From Tetragenococcus solitarius NBRC 100494 (GTDB lineage: Bacteria > Bacillota > Bacilli > Lactobacillales > Enterococcaceae): DNA of 64,000 nucleotides. Within the stretch, counting starts at the first letter, position 1, and the number at the start of each line of letters is the position of its first letter. Of the stretch, positions 17,035 through 25,371 are shown in pieces. The notes under the pieces were generated by a model. It was not told the DNA's origin. It saw only the letters and a list, made by a program, of their open reading frames with translations, and did not search any database. The DNA lies in the NCBI RefSeq assembly GCF_001544195.1, contig NZ_BCPY01000004.1:1-64000 (forward strand), written 5' to 3'. The translations under genes were made by a program, and so were the position numbers.

Positions 17035-17910
17035 TCATAATTCCTCTTCATAGAAGTTCCCTAAAATTTGAACATTTTCTGCGATACTAACAAATGCTTC
17101 ATTATCTGATTCATGCATAGCTTGACGTAATAGCGGCATTTCATAACGAGTAACAATTGTAAATAACACTGTTTCTTTTTCTTTGGTATAAGCACCTTGC
17201 GCCTCATTTATAATAGTAATTCCGCGACGTAAATGCCCCTGTAAGGCTTTCATAACAGTATCTGGATACTTAGTAATAATCATCACTTGCATTTTCTTTT
17301 GTTTAGTATAAACAACATCGGTTACTTTTCCACTGACAAATATCGCCAAAGCACTATATAAAGCATATTGCCAACCAAATAGTACCCCTGCTGCAAACAT
17401 AATCATGCCATTAAAGATAATTGAAAGCGAGCCAACGTCTCTTCCTGTTTTCTTACGAATATAGATTGTAATGAAGTCTAAACCACCAGAAGATAACCCA
17501 TTTTTAAATGCATAGCCAATCCCTGCACCAGTCAAAACTCCACCAAAAATAGCACAAATAATTGGATCAGTAGTTAAAACTTCTGTTGGGATTAATTCCA
17601 TAAATAAGGAAGTAAATACGACCGTAATCCCAGTAAAAATAGTAAAACGGTGGCTAATCTTAAACCATCCCAATATGAATAAGGGCAAATTAATCAATAA
17701 TAATACCCAAGCAATTGGAAAATCAATCTGTAAAAACTGTTGAAAAAGGGTAGAGATAATTTGTGCTATACCTGTGGCGCCACTAGCATAAATATTTCCT
17801 GGTTCATAGAAAAAATTTAAGGCTACAGAAGCCAGTAAGGCATAAACGATAGAAAAAGAAAATCTATTTACATAATCAGCATTAAAAAAATTTTTTAAGG
17901 AATACCACAT
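17035..17910 (-). CDS. YitT family membrane protein with DUF2179 domain
   Basis: 291 residues: five to six hydrophobic segments in the first 200 residues (YitT_membrane domain, with EPGNIYASGATGIAQII and the GLSSGGLDFITIYI signature) followed by a cytoplasmic DUF2179 domain that starts near KMQVMIITKYPDTV and includes EKETVLFTIVTRYEMPLL. The biochemical role of this family is not known; a transporter-like function is often assumed. Monocistronic; TATAAT at 17943-17948 on the minus strand is a likely -10. It overlaps nothing and lies 100 bp downstream of aspS. Confidence 0.85.
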   Translation of the reverse strand: MWYSLKNFFNADYVNRFSFSIVYALLASVALNFFYEPGNIYASGATGIAQIISTLFQQFLQIDFPIAWVLLLINLPLFILGWFKISHRFTIFTGITVVFTSLFMELIPTEVLTTDPIICAIFGGVLTGAGIGYAFKNGLSSGGLDFITIYIRKKTGRDVGSLSIIFNGMIMFAAGVLFGWQYALYSALAIFVSGKVTDVVYTKQKKMQVMIITKYPDTVMKALQGHLRRGITIINEAQGAYTKEKETVLFTIVTRYEMPLLRQAMHESDNEAFVSIAENVQILGNFYEEEL

Positions 17911-17957
17911 TCGTTTTCGTCCTCTTTTTCGTTATTTGTTCCATTATAACAAAAAAT

Positions 17958-18004
17958 TCGAATAAGGATTAAAGCAATGCATTACCAGCTTTTTCCTTAT
18001 TCGA
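17958..18004 (-). terminator. Terminator of the hisS-aspS operon
   Basis: Inverted repeat of 17-18 nt with a small bulge (17958-17975 with 17988-18004), followed on the minus strand by TTTTTTG. It ends the hisS-aspS transcript before the yitT promoter. Confidence 0.85.
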
Positions 18005-18010
18005 GAAATA

Positions 18011-19780
18011 CTATTCTTCTGTATCTGTTACATCGATATTTAATTCATATAGCTGAAGCGGAGAAACGGTACTTGGAGCTTTTGTCATAGGGTCCATGGC
18101 TTTTCCATTTTTAGGAAAAGCCATCACTTCCCGAATGTTATCTTCCCCAGCGATCAGCATGACTAAACGATCTAATCCTAAAGCTATACCACCATGAGGA
18201 GGGAAGCCATAATCTAGAGCTTCTAATAAGAAATCGAACTGTTCGTTCATCTTTTCTTGGGAAAAACCAAGCGTTTTGAAAACTTGTTCTTGCAATTTCC
18301 TTGTATGAATCCGCAACGATCCCCCTCCTAGTTCATAACCATTTAACACGACATCATAGGCTTGAGCATAAACCTTTGACGGATCCGTTTGTAAATACTC
18401 AATATCTGTTTCTTTTGGCATAGTAAACGGATGGTGAGCAGAAACATAACGTCCTTCTTCTTGGTCGTATTCAAATTGTGGCCAATCAACTACCCACAAG
18501 AAATTAAATTTCTCTGGGTCAATTAAATCCAATTCTTTCGCTAGACGCGTACGAATAGCTCCCAAGGTTGCAGTAACTACTTCAAAAGAATCTGCGCCAA
18601 ACATAATAAGGTCGCCAACTTCTGCATCTGTTTTGGCAATCAGCACATCTTCTACTGGGGTTAAGAACTTCGCAATAGGTCCTTTAAGCCCATCTTCTTC
18701 AACTTTTAACCAAGCCAAGCCCTTAGCGCCAAATTGGCTCGCATATTGGCCGAGATGATCCATATCTTTACGAGAATATTTATCAGCCGCTCCTTTAGCA
18801 TTCAATGCTTTGACCACACCGCCACTTTGCAAAGCCATCTGAAAGACTTTAAAGTCAACATCTTTTACCACTTCTGATAGATCAATTAATTCCATAGCAA
18901 AACGCGTATCTGGCTTGTCGCTGCCAAAGCGATTCATTGCTTCATCCCATGTCATTTTAGGAAACGGTAGCGAAATATCAATATCTCGTGTTTTTTTCAT
19001 GACAGAAGCTAACATTTGCTCAGTATAAGTTTGAATGTCTTCTGGCGTTAAAAACGAAGCTTCAATATCCACTTGGGTAAACTCTGGTTGTCGATCTCCT
19101 CGCAAGTCTTCATCTCTAAAGCAACGAACAATTTGATAATACCGATCAAGGCCCGCATTCATCAGTAACTGTTTGAAAATTTGCGGAGATTGCGGCAAGG
19201 CGTAGAAATGACCTGGATGTACTCGTGAAGGTACAAGGTAATCCCGTGCTCCTTCTGGTGTTGATTTTCCTAAAAAAGGAGTTTCAATATCTAAAAACTT
19301 ATTTTCATCTAAAAAATGGCGAATCGCTTGTGTCACTTTGGAGCGTAAAATTAAATTATTCGTCATATTGGGGCGTCGCAGATCTAAGTAGCGGTACTTC
19401 AAACGAATTTCATCGCCTGCTTTTGTATCTTCTTCAATTGAAAATGGGGGTGTTTTAGCTGTATTTAGAATCGTAATATCACTAGCCATTACTTCATATT
19501 CCCCTGTTTTCATATTAGGGTTGATAGCTTCTGTATCCCTTTTTTTTACAACGCCGGTAACTTCTAATACATACTCGCTGCGACAAGTATCGGCAATCTT
19601 CCAAGCTTCTTGGGAGTTTTTCGGGTTAAAAACCACTTGGACAATTCCTTCTCGGTCGCGTAAGTCAATAAAGATCACGCCGCCTAAATCTCTTCTTTTT
19701 TGTACCCAGCCTTGTAAAGTAATTGTTTGTTCTAAATTTTTATTATCAACTAAGCCGCAATAAACTGTTCTATTTCCCAT
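18011..19780 (-). CDS. aspS: Aspartyl-tRNA synthetase
   Basis: 589 residues, bacterial-type AspRS. It has an N-terminal anticodon-binding OB domain ([21 protein letters not shown]), class II motif 2 ([21 protein letters not shown]), the bacterial insertion (GAD) domain in the middle, and motif 3 ([16 protein letters not shown]) near the C-terminus. In Enterococcaceae with GatCAB, AspRS may be discriminating or not; the sequence alone does not settle this. It lies 12 bp downstream of hisS and is expressed from the same T-box-controlled transcript. Confidence 0.97.
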   Translation of the reverse strand: MGNRTVYCGLVDNKNLEQTITLQGWVQKRRDLGGVIFIDLRDREGIVQVVFNPKNSQEAWKIADTCRSEYVLEVTGVVKKRDTEAINPNMKTGEYEVMASDITILNTAKTPPFSIEEDTKAGDEIRLKYRYLDLRRPNMTNNLILRSKVTQAIRHFLDENKFLDIETPFLGKSTPEGARDYLVPSRVHPGHFYALPQSPQIFKQLLMNAGLDRYYQIVRCFRDEDLRGDRQPEFTQVDIEASFLTPEDIQTYTEQMLASVMKKTRDIDISLPFPKMTWDEAMNRFGSDKPDTRFAMELIDLSEVVKDVDFKVFQMALQSGGVVKALNAKGAADKYSRKDMDHLGQYASQFGAKGLAWLKVEEDGLKGPIAKFLTPVEDVLIAKTDAEVGDLIMFGADSFEVVTATLGAIRTRLAKELDLIDPEKFNFLWVVDWPQFEYDQEEGRYVSAHHPFTMPKETDIEYLQTDPSKVYAQAYDVVLNGYELGGGSLRIHTRKLQEQVFKTLGFSQEKMNEQFDFLLEALDYGFPPHGGIALGLDRLVMLIAGEDNIREVMAFPKNGKAMDPMTKAPSTVSPLQLYELNIDVTDTEE

Positions 19781-19792
19781 ATTTTTTCTCCT

Positions 19793-21076
19793 TTAACTCA
19801 TTTCCTCAAAAATTTGTGCAAAATCGCTATAAATAGCTTCCAGTGGAACACGCTTTTCTTTTCCGCTTGCCATTGCTTTGACATTAATCATACCTGCCTC
19901 TAATTCATCCTCGCCCAAAGTAAAAACAAGCCGCGCTCCTTTTTTATCAGCTGATTTGAATTGGGCTTTTGCCTTACGTCCCATAACATCTCGATCTGCG
20001 GAAAAACCAGCATCACGAATAGCCTGTGTGACTTTCAAGGCTTCGACATTTGTGTTTGCGCCGATGTTAACAACATAAGCATCCAATGAATGCAAGTCAG
20101 GTAATTCCACCGCTTCATTTTCAAGAACGAGTAATAAACGTTCAATTCCCATAGCAAAACCAAAGCCGGGAGTGTCTGGCCCTCCTAGTTCTTCCACTAA
20201 CTGATCGTAGCGTCCTCCTGCACAAAGCGTAGACTGAGCGCCTAATTGTGGGTTATCGCTCATAATTTCAAAAATAGTATGTGTATAATAATCTAAACCA
20301 CGCACCATCGTTGGTTCAATTTCATAAGAAATTTCTAGGGCATCTAGCATAGTAGTGACTTGAGTAAAATGTTGGAAAGCTTCTGGGCTTAAATAATCTA
20401 GAATAGAAGGCGCATCAGCTACCAATTTTTGATCCGCTTTATCTTTGCTGTCTAAGATGCGCAATGGATTTTCTTGCAAACGCCTTTTAGAATCTTCACT
20501 TAATTGGCTCTCATAAGCAAAAAAATAATCAACCAACGCCTGCCGATAGTTTTTTCTTGTTTTCTGGTCTCCTAAGGTATTGATCACTAAATGAAATTGC
20601 TTAATTCCTAACTGTTTAAAAAACTCCAAAGCCATAATCATCGTTTCAACATCTGTTGCCGGATTGTTTGAACCAAAGGCCTCTACACCGATTTGATGAA
20701 ATTGACGTAAGCGCCCTTTTTGTGGACGCTCATAACGAAACATAGGGCCAATATAAAACACTTTATAAGGATTTGTATGCTCTGGTCCAAATAGTTTATG
20801 TTCAACATATGAACGTACAATAGGTGCTGTTCCTTCGGGACGTAGTGTGATATGACGGTTCCCTTTATCATAAAAATCATACATTTCTTTAGAAACAATA
20901 TCTGTGGTATCCCCCACACTTCTTGAAATTACTTCATAATGTTCAAACAAGGGAGTACGAATTTCTTGATATTGATAACGACTAAATAATGTGCGTGCTG
21001 TTTCTTCAATAAATTGCCATTTCTCCGATTCGCCAGGCAAAATGTCATTTGTACCCTTTGGGCGTTGATAACTCAT
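19793..21076 (-). CDS. hisS: Histidyl-tRNA synthetase
   Basis: 427 residues. Class II motif 1 region is [20 protein letters not shown], motif 2 is [21 protein letters not shown], the histidine-specific signatures are [12 protein letters not shown] and [16 protein letters not shown], motif 3 is [15 protein letters not shown], and the C-terminal anticodon-binding domain follows. First gene of hisS-aspS; the ATG is preceded by AGGAGG. Transcription is controlled by the T-box leader directly upstream. Confidence 0.97.
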   Translation of the reverse strand: MSYQRPKGTNDILPGESEKWQFIEETARTLFSRYQYQEIRTPLFEHYEVISRSVGDTTDIVSKEMYDFYDKGNRHITLRPEGTAPIVRSYVEHKLFGPEHTNPYKVFYIGPMFRYERPQKGRLRQFHQIGVEAFGSNNPATDVETMIMALEFFKQLGIKQFHLVINTLGDQKTRKNYRQALVDYFFAYESQLSEDSKRRLQENPLRILDSKDKADQKLVADAPSILDYLSPEAFQHFTQVTTMLDALEISYEIEPTMVRGLDYYTHTIFEIMSDNPQLGAQSTLCAGGRYDQLVEELGGPDTPGFGFAMGIERLLLVLENEAVELPDLHSLDAYVVNIGANTNVEALKVTQAIRDAGFSADRDVMGRKAKAQFKSADKKGARLVFTLGEDELEAGMINVKAMASGKEKRVPLEAIYSDFAQIFEEMS

Positions 21077-21126
21077 GGTTTTTCCTCCTAAAATTCCTCT
21101 TTATCTCAAAAAACAAATAAAAAAAC

Positions 21127-21352
21127 ACCCTTGTTTTTACAAGGGCGAATCAATCGCGGTACCACCTAATTTTGAAAGCTGTGCTTTCCTTTAACGAATA
21201 ACGCACGTTTAAGCGGAACGGCTTTTGGCTCGCTCGCCTCTGGAATGTCTTTACATGCAGCAGTTACTTAAACTATTTTCAGCCAGGATAGTTTTTCTCT
21301 AAAAAGTTTTTGCCAAATGTCTGTTCCTTCTCAGGCTTTATTGTATTAGCTT
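21127..21352 (-). promoter_or_regulatory. T-box riboswitch of the hisS-aspS operon
   Basis: On the minus strand the leader carries an AGAGA box, a stem I closed by GGAA/TTCC, the invariant T-box GGTGGTACCGCG (complement of 21155-21166) and a terminator CACCCTTGT-like stem (21127-21133 with 21140-21146) followed by TTTTTTT. The T-box sequence can pair into an antiterminator when uncharged tRNA binds. In my reading of stem I the specifier triplet is GAC (Asp), complement of 21247-21249, followed by the usual A. This implies induction by aspartate starvation rather than histidine starvation. The specifier placement is less certain than the T-box itself. Confidence 0.93.
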
Positions 21353-21353
21353 T

Positions 21354-21382
21354 AAATTACAAGAAAATCCTTGAAAAGTCAA
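21354..21382 (-). promoter_or_regulatory. Promoter of the hisS-aspS T-box transcript
   Basis: TTGACT (complement of 21377-21382) and TAATTT (complement of 21354-21359) are separated by exactly 17 bp, immediately upstream of the T-box leader. Confidence 0.7.
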
Positions 21383-21477
21383 GCTTTTTAGCAATTTTAT
21401 TACTGAAAACTTTCCCTTTTGTTTTCTTGTAAAACGATAAGAAAAATTTTAAACTAAAATAAGAAAGAGGTGGGAAA

Positions 21478-21909
21478 ATGTATTCTGGTTATTACCGCAA
21501 ACCCCATTATTATGAAACAGATCAGATGGGAATTGTTCATCATTCAAATTATATCCGCTGGTTCGAAGAAGCACGTGTGGACTTATTGGATTATTTAGAG
21601 CTCTCTTATCAAGAGATGGAAAAAGCAGGACTTATCGTTCCCGTTTTGGAAGTAAGTTGTCAATATAAAGGGATGGTTTACTACGGCGACATAGTGCGAA
21701 TCGATACTTTCGTCGCAAAATATAATGGCAGCCGTTTAGATTTTTCTTACAAAGTCATCAACGAAAAGGATCAATTGGTAACAACTGGGACTAGTAAACA
21801 CTGTTTTTTGGAGCAACAGAGCCATGATTTTATACAGCTAAAAAAAAGTTATCCTAAGTTTCATCAAATTTTTGCCAATTACCTGGACCATAGTTCCACT
21901 AATCCTTAG
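21478..21909 (+). CDS. Acyl-CoA thioesterase, YbgC/4HBT hot-dog family
   Basis: 143 residues of the 4-hydroxybenzoyl-CoA thioesterase type. The diagnostic YETDQMGIVHHSNYIRWFEEAR carries the catalytic Asp and the helix of the hot-dog fold; RLDFSYKV and TTGTSKHCFL are the later strands. It would hydrolyse acyl-CoA or acyl-ACP thioesters in the cytoplasm; the substrate is unknown. GAGGTGGG precedes the ATG. It is a single gene diverging from the hisS T-box. Confidence 0.88.
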   Translation: MYSGYYRKPHYYETDQMGIVHHSNYIRWFEEARVDLLDYLELSYQEMEKAGLIVPVLEVSCQYKGMVYYGDIVRIDTFVAKYNGSRLDFSYKVINEKDQLVTTGTSKHCFLEQQSHDFIQLKKSYPKFHQIFANYLDHSSTNP

Positions 21910-21990
21910 TTTTTCGTTTAATAAATCAATTCAAAAAAATTGCTCTATCAGGCGAAAAGTTAGTATTTTTATAAAATGTGAGCGTTTTTA

Positions 21991-22018
21991 TTGCTTTTTC
22001 TCTCCTCGTTCGTATAAT
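21991..22018 (+). promoter_or_regulatory. Promoter of the 55-aa small gene
   Basis: TTGCTT (21991-21996) and a perfect TATAAT (22013-22018), 16 bp apart, 33 bp before the start codon at 22051. Confidence 0.65.
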
Positions 22019-22050
22019 CAAAATTAAGCTAAAATAGAGGAGGGAATTTT

Positions 22051-22218
22051 ATGTACGTTGTAAAAGTCTTTCATGGTTATATCACCAAGGATGGTCGTCG
22101 CACAAGAGACAAAACACCTACCAAATTATTAGTATTTTATAACAAAGAAGAATCAGAAAACTTTGCTAATAAAATTGGTGGCCGCGTAAAAAAATTAGAA
22201 GAAATTACTAAGACTTGA
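22051..22218 (+). CDS. Conserved-looking small basic protein, 55 aa
   Basis: A 55-residue frame MYVVKVFHGYITKDGRRTRD... ending KKLEEITKT, below usual annotation cut-offs. It has a good promoter, an AGAGGAGGG ribosome-binding site 7 nt before the ATG, and a terminator overlapping its stop codon, so it is a complete transcription unit. The composition is basic with no membrane segment; a beta-strand start and an amphipathic helical end can be guessed. I do not recognise the family. The codon pattern resembles its neighbours. Confidence 0.75.
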   Translation: MYVVKVFHGYITKDGRRTRDKTPTKLLVFYNKEESENFANKIGGRVKKLEEITKT

Positions 22219-22249
22219 GCTTTTCTCTTATAGAAAAAACTCAAGTCTT
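22210..22249 (+). terminator. Terminator of the 55-aa gene
   Basis: Perfect 10-bp inverted repeat AAGACTTGAG (22210-22219) and CTCAAGTCTT (22240-22249) followed by TTTTC. The left arm includes the stop codon. Confidence 0.85.
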
Positions 22250-22255
22250 TTTCTT

Positions 22256-22285
22256 ATAATAATCATTTTTGTTCATAATAATCAT
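22256..22285. repeat. 11-bp direct repeat upstream of the FUSC gene
   Basis: ATAATAATCAT occurs at 22256-22266 and again at 22275-22285, 19 bp apart (about two helical turns). It sits just upstream of the probable promoter (TATAGT at 22311-22316) of the next gene. A regulator site is possible; AT-richness makes chance possible too. Confidence 0.5.
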
Positions 22286-22329
22286 AAAATTGCAAAAATT
22301 ATGTTATTCTTATAGTAGGTGGTTTTATA

Positions 22330-23385
22330 ATGAAAAGAAAATTTTTTAAAGATCTCTTACATTTACATAAACCGACATTTAATACTGTCCAGCTTTTAGG
22401 AACGATTTTTTGTATGACACTGATCCTATTTGTTGGCTATTTCTTACACAATATGTCGATCGCAAGTTTTGGTTTTTTAGGGGTATTTATTCTCATGTAT
22501 TATGAAAATATTCCCTTAAAAAATTTGTTGCTTCGCTTTATTTTTGTGACACTTTTTATTTTAACTAGCTTTTTAATGGGAGCTTTGACCTCACTAGCTA
22601 GTTGGACTGCCCCAATTGCTGTGGGCTTGGTCGCTTTTTCCGGTCGTGTCTTTTTTCGGCTTTATGACATCAAAAAGCCCGGTGTCTTTTTCGGCGTTTT
22701 GGTCTCCTCAATGGCTACCAATATAAATGTGTCTGTCCAACAAGTACCTATGCTGGCTAGTTACTATTTATTAGGAGCCATGGTCGCTATTATTATGGCG
22801 ATTATTATTCACTTTACAGAAAAAGAGTCTCCTATGGTGATAAAAGAAGGAAAGTTATATCAACGTATTCACGAAGATCCTAATGTCTTTATCGATGGCA
22901 TTTTTTATGGGACAACCTTATTTTTCGCTGTCTATTTAAGCTATGGTTTACAATTGCAAAATCCTTATTGGATGGTGGTTTCTTGTGCCGCTATTTTACA
23001 AGGAGACAATCTACGAGCAGTGATGCAGCGTAATGTCCAACGTATCTTCGGAACAATTATTGGTATCGGAATTGCCGCTTTATTACTTAATACATCTTTA
23101 ACGACTCTGCAAACAATTTTCCTAATCGTCATCCTTTTTACAACCTCGCAAATTGCTATGCGCAGTAACTACGCTTTATCTGCTTTTTTTACCACGCCTA
23201 TGGCCTTATTATTATCTAGTCTAACCAAAGAGTTGAATGTACCTACTTTATTGCAATATCGTTTCGTTGGAATTGCATTAGGCTCATTACTTGGTGCTTT
23301 TTCTGCTTGGTTAATTACAACTGGGCTCAAGTTCTATAATAAATCTTTTGATTTACACGAAAACTTTGATAAAGAACCCGATTAA
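22330..23385 (+). CDS. FUSC/aromatic-acid-exporter-type membrane protein
   Basis: 351 residues. The N-terminal half has about five to six hydrophobic spans. The C-terminal half contains NPYWMVVSCAAILQGDNLRAVMQRNVQRIFGTIIG, the signature of the fusaric acid resistance/aromatic exporter (FUSC-like) family, followed by more spans. Family members are proton-driven exporters of aromatic acids or related toxic compounds; the substrate here is unknown. AGGTGG precedes the ATG. It is a single gene on the plus strand, convergent with rplT. Confidence 0.82.
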   Translation: MKRKFFKDLLHLHKPTFNTVQLLGTIFCMTLILFVGYFLHNMSIASFGFLGVFILMYYENIPLKNLLLRFIFVTLFILTSFLMGALTSLASWTAPIAVGLVAFSGRVFFRLYDIKKPGVFFGVLVSSMATNINVSVQQVPMLASYYLLGAMVAIIMAIIIHFTEKESPMVIKEGKLYQRIHEDPNVFIDGIFYGTTLFFAVYLSYGLQLQNPYWMVVSCAAILQGDNLRAVMQRNVQRIFGTIIGIGIAALLLNTSLTTLQTIFLIVILFTTSQIAMRSNYALSAFFTTPMALLLSSLTKELNVPTLLQYRFVGIALGSLLGAFSAWLITTGLKFYNKSFDLHENFDKEPD

Positions 23386-23643
23386 TAAAACTTAATGATT
23401 ATTCTTTACTTAAACTTCAGCAAGACAAAAAGATCATTTATGATTTTTGGTTTATTTATAATACAACAACATTCTTTTTAAGTTTTTCGATTTTTTTCTA
23501 ATTCACTTCCTAAATTTTATGACAAGCCGCGGTAATAAAACATAAGAATTGTTTTGCTATCACTATTAGGAACATAAATAAGGTGGGGCCCACAGGAGAC
23601 CTAAGGAATTACCGAGGTACTCCCTAGTAAAATTTGATACAAA
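23386..23643. other. Intergenic spacer after the FUSC gene
   Basis: No gene is supported here. The left part is plain AT-rich DNA. Around 23583-23628 there is a GC-richer patch with an imperfect inverted repeat (AGGAATTACC, GA, GGTACTCCCT, two mismatches) that could be a weak hairpin. Nothing else was recognised. Confidence 0.5.
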
Positions 23644-23726
23644 AAAAGCTTACTTTATTGGAACATTTTTAAATGTTAGTAACTAAACTAACTACTAAAA
23701 AATGTGTCACAATCTAGTAAGCTTTT
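23644..23726 (-). terminator. Composite hairpin terminator of the infC-rpmI-rplT operon
   Basis: The outer 11-bp perfect arms AAAAGCTTACT (23644-23654) and AGTAAGCTTTT (23716-23726) enclose a nested perfect hairpin AACATTT-TT-AAATGTT (23662-23677) and a smaller GTTAGT/ACTAAC pair. The minus-strand transcript continues into TTTTTTTG. The branched loop is longer than usual for an intrinsic terminator. Confidence 0.7.
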
Positions 23727-23731
23727 ATGTT

Positions 23732-24091
23732 TTATTTTTCTAAGGCAGATTTTGCTTGTTCAGTTAATGCAGTAAAACCATCTGCGTCATTAACCGCGAT
23801 GTCTGCTAACATTTTACGATTTACATCGATACCAGCTACTTTCAAGCCATGCATTAATTTTGAATAGCTGATATTATTCATACGAGCTGCTGCATTAATA
23901 CGTGCAATCCATAATTTACGAAAATCGCGTTTTTTCTGACGACGATCACGATATGCATAATTATATGAATTCATCACTTGTTCTTTTGCTGTTTTAAATA
24001 AAGTATGCTTAGCTCCATAATAACCTTTTGCTAATTTAAGCGTCCTTTTACGACGTTTACGAGTTACTGTTCCACCTTTAACACGTGCCAT
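23732..24091 (-). CDS. rplT: 50S ribosomal protein L20
   Basis: 119 residues, highly basic, standard L20: [26 protein letters not shown] at the N-terminus (long RNA-binding extension) and the globular C-terminal domain [22 protein letters not shown]20 assembles early on 23S rRNA and, in Bacilli, represses its own operon by binding the infC leader. Last gene of infC-rpmI-rplT, 60 bp after rpmI. Confidence 0.98.
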   Translation of the reverse strand: MARVKGGTVTRKRRKRTLKLAKGYYGAKHTLFKTAKEQVMNSYNYAYRDRRQKKRDFRKLWIARINAAARMNNISYSKLMHGLKVAGIDVNRKMLADIAVNDADGFTALTEQAKSALEK

Positions 24092-24151
24092 GCTTGATTC
24101 CTCCTAATTGTTCTTTCATTTGAATGGGTTATGCAACACTTGCACAAAACC

Positions 24152-24352
24152 TTATTTCATTTTCGTTAATTGTTGGTTAATACGTTTCATATCGCTAGCT
24201 GAAACCATTGCCGGTTTGCGCAATTGGCGGCGTTGTTTTTTAGTTTTACCGTGGAATCGGTGACTTGTAAACGCACGATATCTTTTTAATCCGCCATTAC
24301 CAGTGCGTTTTACACGCTTTGCTAATCCGCGGTGTGTTTTTTGTTTTGGCAT
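24152..24352 (-). CDS. rpmI: 50S ribosomal protein L35
   Basis: 66 residues from ATG 24352: [20 protein letters not shown], the canonical L35 start, with the basic core [22 protein letters not shown]. Six further in-frame codons upstream are not part of the family. A GAGG site precedes the ATG. Middle gene of infC-rpmI-rplT. Confidence 0.98.
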   Translation of the reverse strand: MPKQKTHRGLAKRVKRTGNGGLKRYRAFTSHRFHGKTKKQRRQLRKPAMVSASDMKRINQQLTKMK

Positions 24353-24414
24353 AACTAATTTCCTCCTCAAAATCTATCTAATTTGACTATTGGCTCATTA
24401 TTCAGCAAGTCAAT

Positions 24415-24936
24415 TTACTTGTCATTTTTAGGTGCAAGCATCAAAAACATGCTGCGTCCATCCATCTTCGCTTTTTGTTCAATTGTTGCAACATCTTCTG
24501 TTTCTTGAGCGAAACGATTCAAGACTTCTTGACCAAGTTCTTTATGGGTAATGGCACGTCCCTTAAAACGGATAGAAGCTTTTACTTTATCCCCTTTTTG
24601 AAGGAACTTACGCGCATTACGTAGCTTCGTATTAAAGTCATTTTCATCGATCGCTGGGCTTAAGCGGACCTCTTTTACGTTGATCACTTTTTGTTTTTTA
24701 CGAGCTTCACGTTCTTTTTTCTGTTGTTCGAAACGATATTTCCCGTAATCCATAATTCGTGCAACTGGTGGTTTAGCCTTTGGAGCCACTAGAACTACAT
24801 CTAAGTTTGCTTGTTCGGCTATCTTCATCGCTTCTGCTTTCGTTTTGACACCAAGCTGATCTCCGTTTTGATCGATCAATCGCAACTCACGTGCACGAAT
24901 GCCGTCGTTAACCATCATATCCTTTGCTATGGTCAT
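24415..24936 (-). CDS. infC: Translation initiation factor IF-3
   Basis: 173 residues. The N-terminal domain has [22 protein letters not shown], the linker is [21 protein letters not shown], and the C-terminal domain has [20 protein letters not shown] and [15 protein letters not shown]-3 binds the 30S subunit and checks start-codon pairing. The start codon here is ATG (MTIAKD) 3 nt after GGAGGTGA, not the rare AUU used by several other bacteria for infC autoregulation, so control appears to rest on the L20 leader. Confidence 0.97.
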   Translation of the reverse strand: MTIAKDMMVNDGIRARELRLIDQNGDQLGVKTKAEAMKIAEQANLDVVLVAPKAKPPVARIMDYGKYRFEQQKKEREARKKQKVINVKEVRLSPAIDENDFNTKLRNARKFLQKGDKVKASIRFKGRAITHKELGQEVLNRFAQETEDVATIEQKAKMDGRSMFLMLAPKNDK

Positions 24937-24985
24937 TCACCTCCAAGTTTTGTAAGAGAAAGAAAGGTTTATCGAATTTTCACCA

Positions 24986-25125
24986 TAAAAAAACGAGTTC
25001 TTCTATAAGAACCCGCACGTACTTTACACTAAGGTATAATAACACTTAGCGAAAAATCCTATTCTGCCCAGTCACTTTTTGTCACTAAGGCGAGAAGCGG
25101 GTGCTTCTACTTCCATTTCTCAACT
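24986..25125 (-). promoter_or_regulatory. L20 leader (autoregulatory attenuator of infC-rpmI-rplT)
   Basis: On the minus strand the leader contains GTAGAAGCACCCGCTTCTCGCC, the conserved core of Firmicute L20 leaders, followed by other stems and the terminator GGGTTCTT-ATAG-AAGAACTC (complement of 24995-25014) with TTTTTTT. The CACCCGC strand is complementary to part of the terminator region (GTGCGGGTT), giving the alternative antiterminator fold. L20 binding favours termination. The segment CACCCGC to GCGGGT pairing is visible directly. Confidence 0.9.
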
Positions 25126-25130
25126 TTTTC

Positions 25131-25159
25131 AGTTTATCATAAACGATATCCTCCGTCAA
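25131..25159 (-). promoter_or_regulatory. Promoter of the infC leader
   Basis: TTGACG (complement of 25154-25159) and TAAACT (complement of 25131-25136) are exactly 17 bp apart and lie just upstream of the L20 leader. Confidence 0.7.
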
Positions 25160-25199
25160 ATATTTTCCTTACGATTTACTTAAATATCTACTATTTCAA

Positions 25200-25214
25200 A
25201 TTTTTCAGAAAATT
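25200..25214. promoter_or_regulatory. CodY box, one mismatch
   Basis: ATTTTTCAGAAAATT matches the CodY consensus AATTTTCWGAAAATT at 14 of 15 positions. It lies between the divergent infC and oppA genes, 158 bp before the oppA start. CodY represses peptide uptake genes when branched-chain amino acids and GTP are high. Confidence 0.65.
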
Positions 25215-25320
25215 CGAAAGGGCTTTGTATAAAATGACTAAATAAAAAGACTGCTTATTGTAGCTTTTAACGATTTCTTCTCTTAGCAAATGTGGTAAAT
25301 TGGTAAATACAAACATTTTA

Positions 25321-25335
25321 AATTGTCTGACAATT
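25321..25335. promoter_or_regulatory. CodY box, two mismatches, overlapping a palindrome before oppA
   Basis: AATTGTCTGACAATT matches the CodY consensus at 13 of 15 positions and is itself a near-perfect palindrome. It also overlaps an inverted repeat GTCTGA-CAAT-TCAGAC (25325-25340). It ends 36 bp before the oppA GTG, a position suited to repression. Confidence 0.6.
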
Positions 25336-25371
25336 CAGACGAATTATTTGTACATAAAGGGGGAAGAAAAA

